Positions 1-6,277 of a stretch of DNA of 11,851 bases are shown one piece after another (position 1 is the stretch's first letter; every line of letters starts with the position of its first letter). The position numbers and the translations under genes were made by a program. This DNA comes from CAZOKO01 sp964580455 (GTDB lineage Bacteria > Desulfobacterota > WTBG01). The notes below the pieces were generated by a model, which worked only from the letters and a program-made list of their open reading frames with translations, had not been told where the DNA came from and searched no databases. The stretch is from positions 1 through 11,851 of the forward strand of contig CAZOKO010000088.1 in the NCBI GenBank assembly GCA_964580455.1, in the 5' to 3' direction.

Positions 1-2
1 GA

Positions 3-113
3 TGTGGTCAATCACATGACAGTTTTTCCACTGGAGAATTATGGATAAGCAAGTACAAGTATTTCAAAATCATTCCAGAGAGAATCAATATTCTCAATGA
101 GGGTGTGTATTAA
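3..113 (+). CDS. Possible 3' tail of a gene cut by the window edge
   Basis: A plus-strand frame stays open from the left edge to a TAA at 111-113 and would give about 36 C-terminal residues, ending in IIPERINILNEGVY. The composition looks protein-like, but so short an open stretch can occur by chance. A rival minus-strand ORF (39-137, 32 residues, starting MSNEELSTL) covers the same bases and lacks a clear ribosome binding site. I do not recognise either product. Sequence to the left of the window would settle which, if either, is real. Confidence 0.2.
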   Translation, partial: CGQSHDSFSTGELWISKYKYFKIIPERINILNEGVY

Positions 114-174
114 GGTACTGAGTTCTTCATTGCTCATCTATGAACTCATATCTTCTTCCATATTTTACATAAAC

Positions 175-203
175 CTGTTATAAGTAGCGATTAATTGTAT
201 AAT
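175..203 (+). promoter_or_regulatory. Candidate sigma-70-type promoter of the ABC/LolA-like operon
   Basis: A perfect TATAAT box lies at 198-203. Seventeen bases upstream is CTGTTA (175-180), which matches TTGACA at only three of six positions. Transcription would start near 210, leaving an untranslated leader of about 40 bases before the ATG at 251. The -10 match and its place ahead of the first gene are seen directly; activity is inferred. Confidence 0.4.
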
Positions 204-217
204 AGTGTGTATTATAC
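197..217. promoter_or_regulatory. Inverted repeat overlapping the -10 box (candidate operator)
   Basis: GTATAATA (197-204) and TATTATAC (210-217) form a perfect 8-bp inverted repeat with a 5-base spacer. It covers the -10 hexamer and the predicted start region. A dimeric repressor bound here would block RNA polymerase. The repeat is A+T rich, so it could simply be a by-product of two TATAAT-like stretches. No regulator gene is adjacent. Confidence 0.35.
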
Positions 218-250
218 TATCGCCTTTGAAATTATTGAAAGGATACGTTG

Positions 251-949
251 ATGAGCTTAATAACAGCTGAGAAAATATCAAAAAAATATGTAAAAGGAGA
301 GATAGAGGTTGAGGCTTTAAAGGGGCTGGATTTTGAGATTGAACCGTCTGCCTTTGTTTCCTTCGTTGGTCCTTCCGGTAGTGGTAAGACCACGCTCCTA
401 AACCTTGTCGGGTGTCTTGACAAACCAACTTCGGGGATATTGAAGGTAGCAGACAAAAACGTTTCCCACCTTGACAGGCGCATGGCTGCATCTTTCAGAG
501 GTAAAACCATAGGTTTCATATTTCAGGATTTTAACCTTATCCCCGTGCTTACGGTATATGAGAATGTTGAGTACCCACTACTTATGATTCAGAATGCCGC
601 TTCGATCGAAAGGAAAAGACGTATCCTTGCTCTTCTTGATGCAGTAGGGATGACCGAACAGAAAAACAAATACCCTGATCAGATATCAGGCGGGCAGAAA
701 CAGAGAGTAGCTATAGCAAGAGCTTTGGTTACAAACCCGAAGCTTGTTTTAGCTGACGAACCGACTGCTAATCTGGATCACAAAACAGCATATATGGTTA
801 TCAATATTATGAAGAAGATGAAAGATGAACTCGGGACAACCTTTGTATTTTCAACCCACGATCAGAAGATCGTCTCAGAAGCCGAAATTACATATACACT
901 GGAGGACGGGAAACTGACCGGTGGGGAGGTTAAAAAAAGTCATGCTTAA
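251..949 (+). CDS. ABC transporter ATP-binding protein, LolD/MacB/FtsE family
   Basis: Cytoplasmic ATPase subunit expected to power the FtsX-type permease encoded next. The 232-residue protein has every nucleotide-binding motif: Walker A GPSGSGKTT (residues 40-48), Q-loop Gln92, signature ISGGQKQR (145-152), Walker B LVLADEPT (165-172, catalytic Glu170) and H-loop His203. Its length is typical for LolD-like ATPases. I chose the ATG at 251 because AAAGGA (238-243) sits 7 bases ahead; a TTG at 248 is also in frame but too close. It opens the operon and overlaps the permease gene by 8 bases, which suggests translational coupling. In this family the cargo is set by the permease and periplasmic partners, so it cannot be read from the ATPase. 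Confidence 0.93.
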   Translation: MSLITAEKISKKYVKGEIEVEALKGLDFEIEPSAFVSFVGPSGSGKTTLLNLVGCLDKPTSGILKVADKNVSHLDRRMAASFRGKTIGFIFQDFNLIPVLTVYENVEYPLLMIQNAASIERKRRILALLDAVGMTEQKNKYPDQISGGQKQRVAIARALVTNPKLVLADEPTANLDHKTAYMVINIMKKMKDELGTTFVFSTHDQKIVSEAEITYTLEDGKLTGGEVKKSHA

Positions 950-2180
950 ACTATTTAAGATCGCCATAAGAAACCTCATGAGATATAAAAGAAGGACATT
1001 ACTCACAGCCTCATTGATCACCATAGGTGTTGTATTTGTGCTGGTGTTTGTCTCAGTTTCAAGCTCTTTTAAGAGCATGATGATTGGTCAGGTCACAGAC
1101 TCCTTCTTGGGACATATTCAAATTCACAGGGAAGGTTATGTTGCTTCAATAGAAAGTCTGCCCCTTACTATGAATTTGGGACCTCAGGCAATAAAAAAAG
1201 TGGAGAAAGCAATACGTAAAATCCCTGAGATAGAGGTCCATTCAAACAGGATAAAATTTGGGGGTATGTTTAGCAATTTCGTTGAGACAACAAACATCAG
1301 GCTCAACGGCATAGATCCTGCGGAAGAGATCAAGACTATACCACTTTTCCCTGCAAGAATAATTGAAGGAGAAAAGATTATCCGAGAAGGGGAAATCCTT
1401 GCTCCCGAACTGCTTGCAAAAGGTATGAAGGTAAAGGTTGGAGATACCGTTGTTATAATTGCAACTAACAAGGATGGTTCTGTTAACGGGAGGCAATTCA
1501 GAGTTGGTGGGATAGTTGAGAGTGTCATAGGTCCCGGGGGCAGGGATGGATATATACATATTGAGGATGCTATGGATATCCTCAGGATGGATGAAATGGA
1601 GATAAGTGAAATTGCCATAAGACTTAAAGATTTTGACAAACTCCATGAGGTATCAAGTAAATTGAACGATGTATTCTCAAAAAAACTAAACAAAAAAGGA
1701 AAGCCAAAATATGAGGTGCATACGTGGGAAAAGCTTCATCCATTTTACAATATAGCAAGAATGATAGATATTATGACATTCTTTATAAAACTCATGCTTA
1801 TAGCTATAGTTCTCATCAGCATCATGAATGTGATGGTTATGGCGGTGTATGAAAGGATAAGAGAGATCGGCACTATTGCTGCCATGGGTACAATGCCTGA
1901 AAAAATTCTTTCAATGTTCGTAATAGAGGGCTTTTCTCTTGGAGTTTTTGGTGTCATACTTGGCAATATCCTTGGTATTGCAATTATCTTTATACTGAAT
2001 ATCTCTAAAATCACATTTGATTTTGGCAGGCAAACAGGGCTTTTGCTTTCACCAACCCTGCATTTACAAGATGTCTTTTTAATCTCAATAATAGTAATTA
2101 TAATTTCTGTAATAGCAAGCCTTCAACCCGCTTATAAGGCATCAAAGATGGAACCAATTGAGGCATTAAGATATGTATAA
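942..2180 (+). CDS. FtsX/LolC/MacB-type ABC transporter permease
   Basis: Inner-membrane partner of the preceding ATPase, 412 residues. The topology is that of mechanotransmission ABC permeases: one N-terminal membrane helix (about 19-40), a large periplasmic MacB_PCD-like domain (about 41-273), then three helices (about 278-305, 330-355 and 377-396). It ends in the family motif PIEALRYV. The cytoplasmic coupling stretch YERIREIGTIAAMG follows the second helix, as is usual. The ATG at 942 gives the usual short basic start (MLKLFKIAIRNL) and lies 12 bases after GGAGG (925-929); an in-frame GTG at 921 would add seven residues and place the ribosome site inside the gene. Such permeases move no substrate through a pore but drive periplasmic partners. 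With a LolA-like protein downstream, lipoprotein or lipid extraction is the natural guess. Confidence 0.9.
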   Translation: MLKLFKIAIRNLMRYKRRTLLTASLITIGVVFVLVFVSVSSSFKSMMIGQVTDSFLGHIQIHREGYVASIESLPLTMNLGPQAIKKVEKAIRKIPEIEVHSNRIKFGGMFSNFVETTNIRLNGIDPAEEIKTIPLFPARIIEGEKIIREGEILAPELLAKGMKVKVGDTVVIIATNKDGSVNGRQFRVGGIVESVIGPGGRDGYIHIEDAMDILRMDEMEISEIAIRLKDFDKLHEVSSKLNDVFSKKLNKKGKPKYEVHTWEKLHPFYNIARMIDIMTFFIKLMLIAIVLISIMNVMVMAVYERIREIGTIAAMGTMPEKILSMFVIEGFSLGVFGVILGNILGIAIIFILNISKITFDFGRQTGLLLSPTLHLQDVFLISIIVIIISVIASLQPAYKASKMEPIEALRYV

Positions 2181-2193
2181 GAGGAACTTTAAC

Positions 2194-2586
2194 ATGAAGA
2201 AGATATCTTTTTTAAGTCTTACAATATTCCTTCTGGTATCAGCTATAACTTATGCCGGCCAGGAGGTTGTGGTAAAAATTGCCGTCGCATCAAATAACAA
2301 AAATGCTACATCCAATGTGGGTGCTATAGCAGGTCGCAGCCCCTACTATCTTATGTTTGATAGCACAGGCAAATTGATAGAAGCTATTGAAAACCCTTAC
2401 AAGGATGCAAGAGGAGGGGCTGGTCCTTCAACAGCAAACTTCCTTGCTGAAAAAGGTGTGACTATAGTAATTGCTGAAACCTTCGGCGGCAAAATGATTA
2501 ATGCTATGAAAAGTAAGGGTATGACTTCTTTTGAGTTTAAAGGCATTGCCAATGATGCTGTGAAAAAGGTCTTAAATCCCAAATGA
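2194..2586 (+). CDS. Secreted NifX/NafY-like (dinitrogenase FeMo-cofactor family) protein
   Basis: A 130-residue protein with a clear signal peptide (basic MKK, hydrophobic core, likely cleavage after TYA at residue 21) followed by one NifX/NifB-C-terminal-type domain (PF02579-like). Supporting features are the start KIAVASNN, the mid-domain segment around ENPYKD, and the glycine-rich loop and helix GGAGPSTANFLAEKGV leading to VIAETFGGK. Cytoplasmic members bind iron-molybdenum or iron-sulfur clusters. An exported version is unusual, and its ligand cannot be read from the sequence. The ATG at 2194 is preceded by GAGGAA (2181-2186) at 7 bases; an in-frame ATG at 2173 inside the permease gene would spoil the signal peptide. 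The gene begins 13 bases after the permease stop, so it is almost certainly cotranscribed. No nif genes are nearby. Confidence 0.8.
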   Translation: MKKISFLSLTIFLLVSAITYAGQEVVVKIAVASNNKNATSNVGAIAGRSPYYLMFDSTGKLIEAIENPYKDARGGAGPSTANFLAEKGVTIVIAETFGGKMINAMKSKGMTSFEFKGIANDAVKKVLNPK

Positions 2587-2667
2587 GGGCGTCGCGCAAT
2601 ATATCTTTACAGAAGTTCTATTGAGATAATTAGTAACTGAACGAAAAGTCATGTTCAGGACAAATCC

Positions 2668-2813
2668 GAATATCTAAATCCGAAATTCGAAACAAATTCG
2701 AATATCAAATGACAAAATGACCGAAACTAAGATGTTGGGAATACGATGTTTTTGTCATTGGAACATTCGTATTTTGGTTATTGTTTCGTAATTCGTGCTT
2801 CGGATTTCGAATT
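2668..2813. repeat. Large imperfect palindromic (fold-back) intergenic repeat
   Basis: The left arm (about 2668-2718) carries TAAATCCGAA, ATTCGAAACAA and AAATGACAAAA in that order. The right arm (about 2750-2813) carries their near-exact complements in reverse order: TTTTTGTCATT, TTGTTTCGTAAT and TTCGGATTTCGAAT. The arms differ by small gaps and substitutions around a loop of about 30 bases. It lies wholly in the 278-base gap between the NifX-like and LolA-like genes and contains no ORF. From memory, repeats built of AATCCGAA / TTCGGATT words recur in genomes of several environmental phyla. I infer a non-autonomous, MITE-like or REP-like element. Confidence 0.7.
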
Positions 2814-2814
2814 T

Positions 2815-2843
2815 TTGACCGAAATACTGGGGTTTTCGGTCAA
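2815..2843 (+). promoter_or_regulatory. Perfect 10-bp hairpin just upstream of a ribosome binding site
   Basis: TTGACCGAAA (2815-2824) pairs exactly with TTTCGGTCAA (2834-2843) around a 9-base loop. The stem ends 8 bases before AAGGAG (2852-2857), the ribosome site of the LolA-like gene. No T-run follows, so it is not a standard intrinsic terminator. TGACCGAAA also occurs at 2718-2726 and could pair with the same right arm. It may be the edge of the palindromic element, an RNA-stability structure or a translation control element. Confidence 0.5.
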
Positions 2844-2864
2844 GCACTAATAAGGAGATCCAGT

Positions 2865-3593
2865 ATGATCAATATTGTAACTATTCTTATAGCAATTATA
2901 TTTCCAGTTGCTGTTTATGCAATAGATGGTGGTCAGCTTCTGATGAAAGTTGACAGAAATCTTAGTCCTGAATCCTACGAGTCATACAGGAAATTGATCA
3001 ATATTGAACCGGATGGCAGGAAAAAGGAATTTGTGCTTTTTATTGTTAAAAAAGGACAGGATAAAGTGACAGCATTATTTATATCACCAGCTAGCGAAAA
3101 AGGAAGAAGTACTTTAAGACTTGGAGACAATATGTGGCTTTACATTCCCAATGTAGGCAAACCCATCCGCATAACAAGTCTTCAGTCAGTTGTGGGTGGG
3201 GTGTTTAATAATTCAGACATATTGCGCCTTGATTATGCAACAGAATACAATGTAGAACAAACAGAAGAGATGGATAGTTCGTATCTTTTGCATCTTAAGG
3301 CAAAGACGAAGACTGTTGCTTATGATAGACTTAAGATGTGGGTAGATAAAGAAAAAATCCTGCCCAGTAAAATTGAGTGTCTCACAGAAGCCTCCATGCT
3401 GATAAAAACAATCTATTTTAAAAAAATCCAGGATTTTGGGGGTGGAATAATAAGGCCATCAGTTATTGAGACAGATAGCCCTCTATACAAAGACTATAAA
3501 TCGGTTATAATATTTGCAAAGATTAAGAAAAGAGAATTCAATGATGAGGTTTTTACCTTAACATTCATGCCTAATCTGGGATCTTTGCGATAA
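2865..3593 (+). CDS. LolA-like periplasmic protein (outer membrane lipoprotein-sorting family)
   Basis: A 242-residue exported protein with a signal peptide (cleavage likely after VYA at residue 19). The mature part resembles the LolA-like group (PF17131 / LolA-fold proteins). It has alternating short beta-strands, the diagnostic DNMWLYIPNVGKPIRI stretch (about 88-103), and GVFNNSDILRLDY (112-124), which corresponds to the F-x-G-S-D-F type motif of the family. These folds make a half-barrel that carries acyl chains across the periplasm. The start is the ATG at 2865, with AAGGAG 7 bases upstream and a signal peptide beginning there; a longer in-frame ORF from 2781 runs back through the palindromic repeat and is not credible. 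Its stop abuts the start of the beta-barrel gene. The role as carrier between the ABC permease and the outer membrane is inferred. Confidence 0.8.
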   Translation: MINIVTILIAIIFPVAVYAIDGGQLLMKVDRNLSPESYESYRKLINIEPDGRKKEFVLFIVKKGQDKVTALFISPASEKGRSTLRLGDNMWLYIPNVGKPIRITSLQSVVGGVFNNSDILRLDYATEYNVEQTEEMDSSYLLHLKAKTKTVAYDRLKMWVDKEKILPSKIECLTEASMLIKTIYFKKIQDFGGGIIRPSVIETDSPLYKDYKSVIIFAKIKKREFNDEVFTLTFMPNLGSLR

Positions 3594-4889
3594 GTGAAAT
3601 TACTGATAATACTCTTATCTTTGCTGATTATTTTCCCCAAAATTATCATTGCACAGGAAGAGCATTCCTTCGATTTATCAGAGATAGAGAAAAAGCCCTA
3701 TCACATTGGGGGATACCTCGAGCTTCGTCCCGTCCTTTTTAGTCTTGATAAAGATTCCTCCCTTTATAAACTCAGATTTTACAATCGTAATGAAGGAGAC
3801 ACCGTCGAAGAGTATAATTTTACTATTCAATTAGACGGAAGTTATGAAAAGGGAATCTTCAAACTTTATGCAAAAATGAACACAGATTTTAAGGAATCAT
3901 ATCTTGGATGGTCTGAAGAAACCGACCTCTTTGAAGGATATTTATCTTTAAAACCATCATCATCTCTTACCTTAGAGATAGGAAAGAAGACTTTAAAATG
4001 GGGAAAGGGCTATGCATGGAATCCCATTGCATTTGTTGATAGAATCAAAGATCCTGATGATCCTGAACTTCCCCTTGAGGGATATATAGTGGCATCAGCA
4101 GATTACATAAAGAGCTTTGATGGCCATCTAAAAACATTTTCTTTTACACCTGTTTTAGTACCTGTTTATGACCACACAAACAGTGATTTCGGAAGAATTG
4201 ATCACTTAAATTTCGCAGGGAAACTATATTTTCTACTTTATGATACGGATATTGATTTTATCTTTCTGGGGGGTGGGAGTAAAACAAAAAGATACGGCAT
4301 AGACTTTTCAAGGAATATCACAACAAATCTTGAAATACACGGGGAGTTTGCTTTATTTAATAACTACAAGAAAGTATTCATCAATAGAACTGGCAATATC
4401 TTTACTACAGAATATGATGCAACAAGTTATCTGATTGGGGTAAGATACCTCACATCATTAGATACAACGTTCATCCTTGAATATTATCATAATGGAACAG
4501 GGTTCTCTAAGAGCGCTACGAAAGATTATTTCTCATTCATAGACAGGGGTTATAACTTATATCATTCTTCCGGTGACGACTCCCTTTTAAAGACGGCTTC
4601 ACATATAACAAAAGAGAGCTACGGCAGGATGAATCCCATGAGGGATTACCTTTATCTGCGCATCAGTCATAAAGAGCCTTTCAATATTCTATATTTAACT
4701 CCTGCAATAACAGGAATTTTTAACATTAAAGACAAAAGTTTTTTCATCTCTTCAGAATTGTTATACAACGCCATTACCAATTTAGAACTGCGACTGAAAA
4801 CAACCTTCCTTATAGGAGATAAGTATACCGAGTATGGAGAAAAGCAGAATGATTACAGAGTGGAGTTAAGGGTAAGGTATTATTTCTGA
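3594..4889 (+). CDS. Outer-membrane beta-barrel protein
   Basis: A 431-residue protein with an N-terminal signal peptide (hydrophobic residues 2-19, cleavage likely after IIIA at residue 20). The rest is rich in alternating polar/hydrophobic strands with aromatic girdles. It ends in VELRVRYYF; the terminal Phe and alternating pattern are the usual signal for beta-barrel assembly. The segment GKKTLKWGKGYAWNP (130-144) followed by a D/P-rich turn recalls the GRQ-x-x-x-WG motif of DUF1302-type barrels; this is weak similarity from memory. Translation starts with GTG directly after the TAA of the LolA-like gene, without a strong ribosome site, so coupled translation is likely. An ATG start is not available nearby. 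It is the last gene of the plus-strand operon. The cargo is unknown. Confidence 0.8.
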   Translation: MKLLIILLSLLIIFPKIIIAQEEHSFDLSEIEKKPYHIGGYLELRPVLFSLDKDSSLYKLRFYNRNEGDTVEEYNFTIQLDGSYEKGIFKLYAKMNTDFKESYLGWSEETDLFEGYLSLKPSSSLTLEIGKKTLKWGKGYAWNPIAFVDRIKDPDDPELPLEGYIVASADYIKSFDGHLKTFSFTPVLVPVYDHTNSDFGRIDHLNFAGKLYFLLYDTDIDFIFLGGGSKTKRYGIDFSRNITTNLEIHGEFALFNNYKKVFINRTGNIFTTEYDATSYLIGVRYLTSLDTTFILEYYHNGTGFSKSATKDYFSFIDRGYNLYHSSGDDSLLKTASHITKESYGRMNPMRDYLYLRISHKEPFNILYLTPAITGIFNIKDKSFFISSELLYNAITNLELRLKTTFLIGDKYTEYGEKQNDYRVELRVRYYF

Positions 4890-4903
4890 GCCACAACATC
4901 TCG

Positions 4904-4936
4904 GAAATTCTACAACTTATTTAAGTTAGAAATTTT
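4904..4936. terminator. Weak A+T-rich terminator between convergent genes
   Basis: AACTT (4914-4918) and AAGTT (4923-4927) form a stem with a 4-base loop. After a 2-base bulge it continues with TTCT/AGAA and then A+T pairs. A TTTT run closes the right side on the plus strand and an AAA run lies on the left, so the structure could serve both the beta-barrel gene and the AroC-like gene. The low G+C makes it a poor intrinsic terminator. Confidence 0.4.
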
Positions 4937-4968
4937 GTCTGTCTAATTAGTTAATTTTAACCTACCTA

Positions 4969-6111
4969 TTAAATCTCTCTCCACCTGTTTTCTATATTGC
5001 ATATACGATCGTAACCTCTAGCCATCATTAACGCATCAACGATGGTTATTGCCGCCATTGCTTCGATCACTGCATAATGTCTGCCCAGTAACGTTGGGTC
5101 ACGTCTTGTAATTGGGTTCAGTTCTTCTATCTCCATCTTCTGCATGTTAACACTGTCCTGCCTGATACTTATTGTTGGTGTTGGTTTAATTGCCAACCTG
5201 ACAACAATTTCATCACCATTACTGATGCCGCCTAAAATACCACCGGAATTGTTGGTCTTAAAGCCGATTTTGCCATCTTTTTCGCAGAATTCATCGTTAC
5301 ATTCAGAACCTTTCATATTGCCGACTTTAAACCCGGCGCCATATTCAATCCCTTTAACAGCTCCTATGGAAAGCAATGCATGACCAAGCAGTGCACTTAA
5401 TTTGTCAAAAACTGGTTCTCCCAGACCTGCTGGAACCCCTTTAATCCTCAGTTCAATTACTCCTCCTGCTGTATCACCCTCATCTTTTATTTCCAGAACC
5501 CTTTTAGTCATTTTTTCTGATGCTTCAAGATCAGGACAGTTAATCTCATTTTTCCTGTAATTCCTTTTAGCTTCCTCAAATTTCATATCTTTTGCTTTAA
5601 TGCCCATGCATTGTACTGTATACGCCATTAGTTCTATCCCTTCTTCAGCAAGTATATACTTTGCAACTGCCCCTCCTGCCACTCTACCTACGGTTTCTCT
5701 GCCAGAAGCCCGGCCAGCACCGCACCAGTCCTGGTATTGTCCGTATTTCTTATAGAAAGGAAATGTAGCATGCCCGGGTCGGCATAAATCTTTGTACTCT
5801 CTATACTGGTCAATATGAATTTGCTGCGTGTCTACATTGTAAATCATAATAGCCACTGGTGCGCCAGTTGTAACGCCATCCTGTCCTACGCCCGCAAAAA
5901 TGTGACACTGATCGGTTTCTTTTCTGGGTGAATTAAGCTGGCCAACGCCTGGTCTGCGTTTATCCATCTCCTTTTGAATAAATTCATCGGTTAATCTTAA
6001 CCCAGGCGGAACTCCATCAACAATTACGGACAGGCCACTCCCCTTGCCAATACCATAGCTTTCTCCAACTGTGGTTATTCTAAATAACCTTCCAAATGTA
6101 TTGCCTAACAT
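4969..6111 (-). CDS. aroC: Chorismate synthase family protein with altered active-site motifs
   Basis: A 380-residue member of the chorismate synthase family, which normally removes phosphate from EPSP using reduced FMN to make chorismate. Family features are plain: GNTFGRLFRITTVGES (3-18), VDGVPPG (31-37), KRRPG (51-55), RPGHA with the second catalytic His (His114), GAGRASGRET (131-140), VPAGLGEPVFD and SGGILGGISNGDE. Three highly conserved positions differ. GESHG reads GESYG, so Tyr19 replaces the His equivalent to Neurospora His17. RGGGR reads CGAGR (Cys130). RHDP reads RRDP (Arg337), with the following Asp kept. The ATG at 6111 is preceded by GAGGAGGA 6 bases away. No frameshift is present. 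It may be a slow but real enzyme or a paralogue with another flavin-dependent job. No other aro gene is in the window. Confidence 0.88.
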   Translation of the reverse strand: MLGNTFGRLFRITTVGESYGIGKGSGLSVIVDGVPPGLRLTDEFIQKEMDKRRPGVGQLNSPRKETDQCHIFAGVGQDGVTTGAPVAIMIYNVDTQQIHIDQYREYKDLCRPGHATFPFYKKYGQYQDWCGAGRASGRETVGRVAGGAVAKYILAEEGIELMAYTVQCMGIKAKDMKFEEAKRNYRKNEINCPDLEASEKMTKRVLEIKDEGDTAGGVIELRIKGVPAGLGEPVFDKLSALLGHALLSIGAVKGIEYGAGFKVGNMKGSECNDEFCEKDGKIGFKTNNSGGILGGISNGDEIVVRLAIKPTPTISIRQDSVNMQKMEIEELNPITRRDPTLLGRHYAVIEAMAAITIVDALMMARGYDRICNIENRWREI

Positions 6112-6216
6112 TTCTAATCCTCCTCTTTTTAGATTTTATAAATTTATTTATTCTAACCATTACAGATCTTAACATGCCTTATTTTTTTAGATGATCCCCT
6201 AGAAAGTCTTGTGTTT

Positions 6217-6244
6217 ATTCTATTGATATGAAAGGGAGTTACAA
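6217..6244 (-). promoter_or_regulatory. Candidate promoter for the AroC-like gene
   Basis: Read on the minus strand, TTGTAA (6239-6244) is followed after 16 bases by TAGAAT (6217-6222), which match the -35 and -10 consensus at four and five of six positions. This places a start near 6210 and a leader of about 100 bases before the AroC-like ATG. The gene could also be read through from the mac operon, since I see no clear terminator after the permease gene. Confidence 0.3.
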
Positions 6245-6277
6245 AGCAGGTTTATGGTATATCCACTGGCGTCAACA

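Noticed and set aside
165..519. Minus-strand ORFs opposite the first ATPase gene
   Set aside because: They are antisense shadows of a gene with complete Walker and signature motifs and have low-complexity, unfamiliar translations.
921..941. Upstream GTG start for the FtsX-type permease
   Set aside because: It would put the GGAGG site inside the gene and add residues atypical of the family; the ATG at 942 gives the usual N-terminus.
1184..1693. Long minus-strand ORFs inside the permease gene
   Set aside because: Serine/isoleucine-rich translations typical of antisense frames; no ribosome site, and they overlap a clear FtsX-type permease.
2781..2864. Upstream ATG start for the LolA-like gene
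   Set aside because: The extension translates the palindromic repeat and hairpin and would bury the signal peptide; the ATG at 2865 has a good ribosome site.
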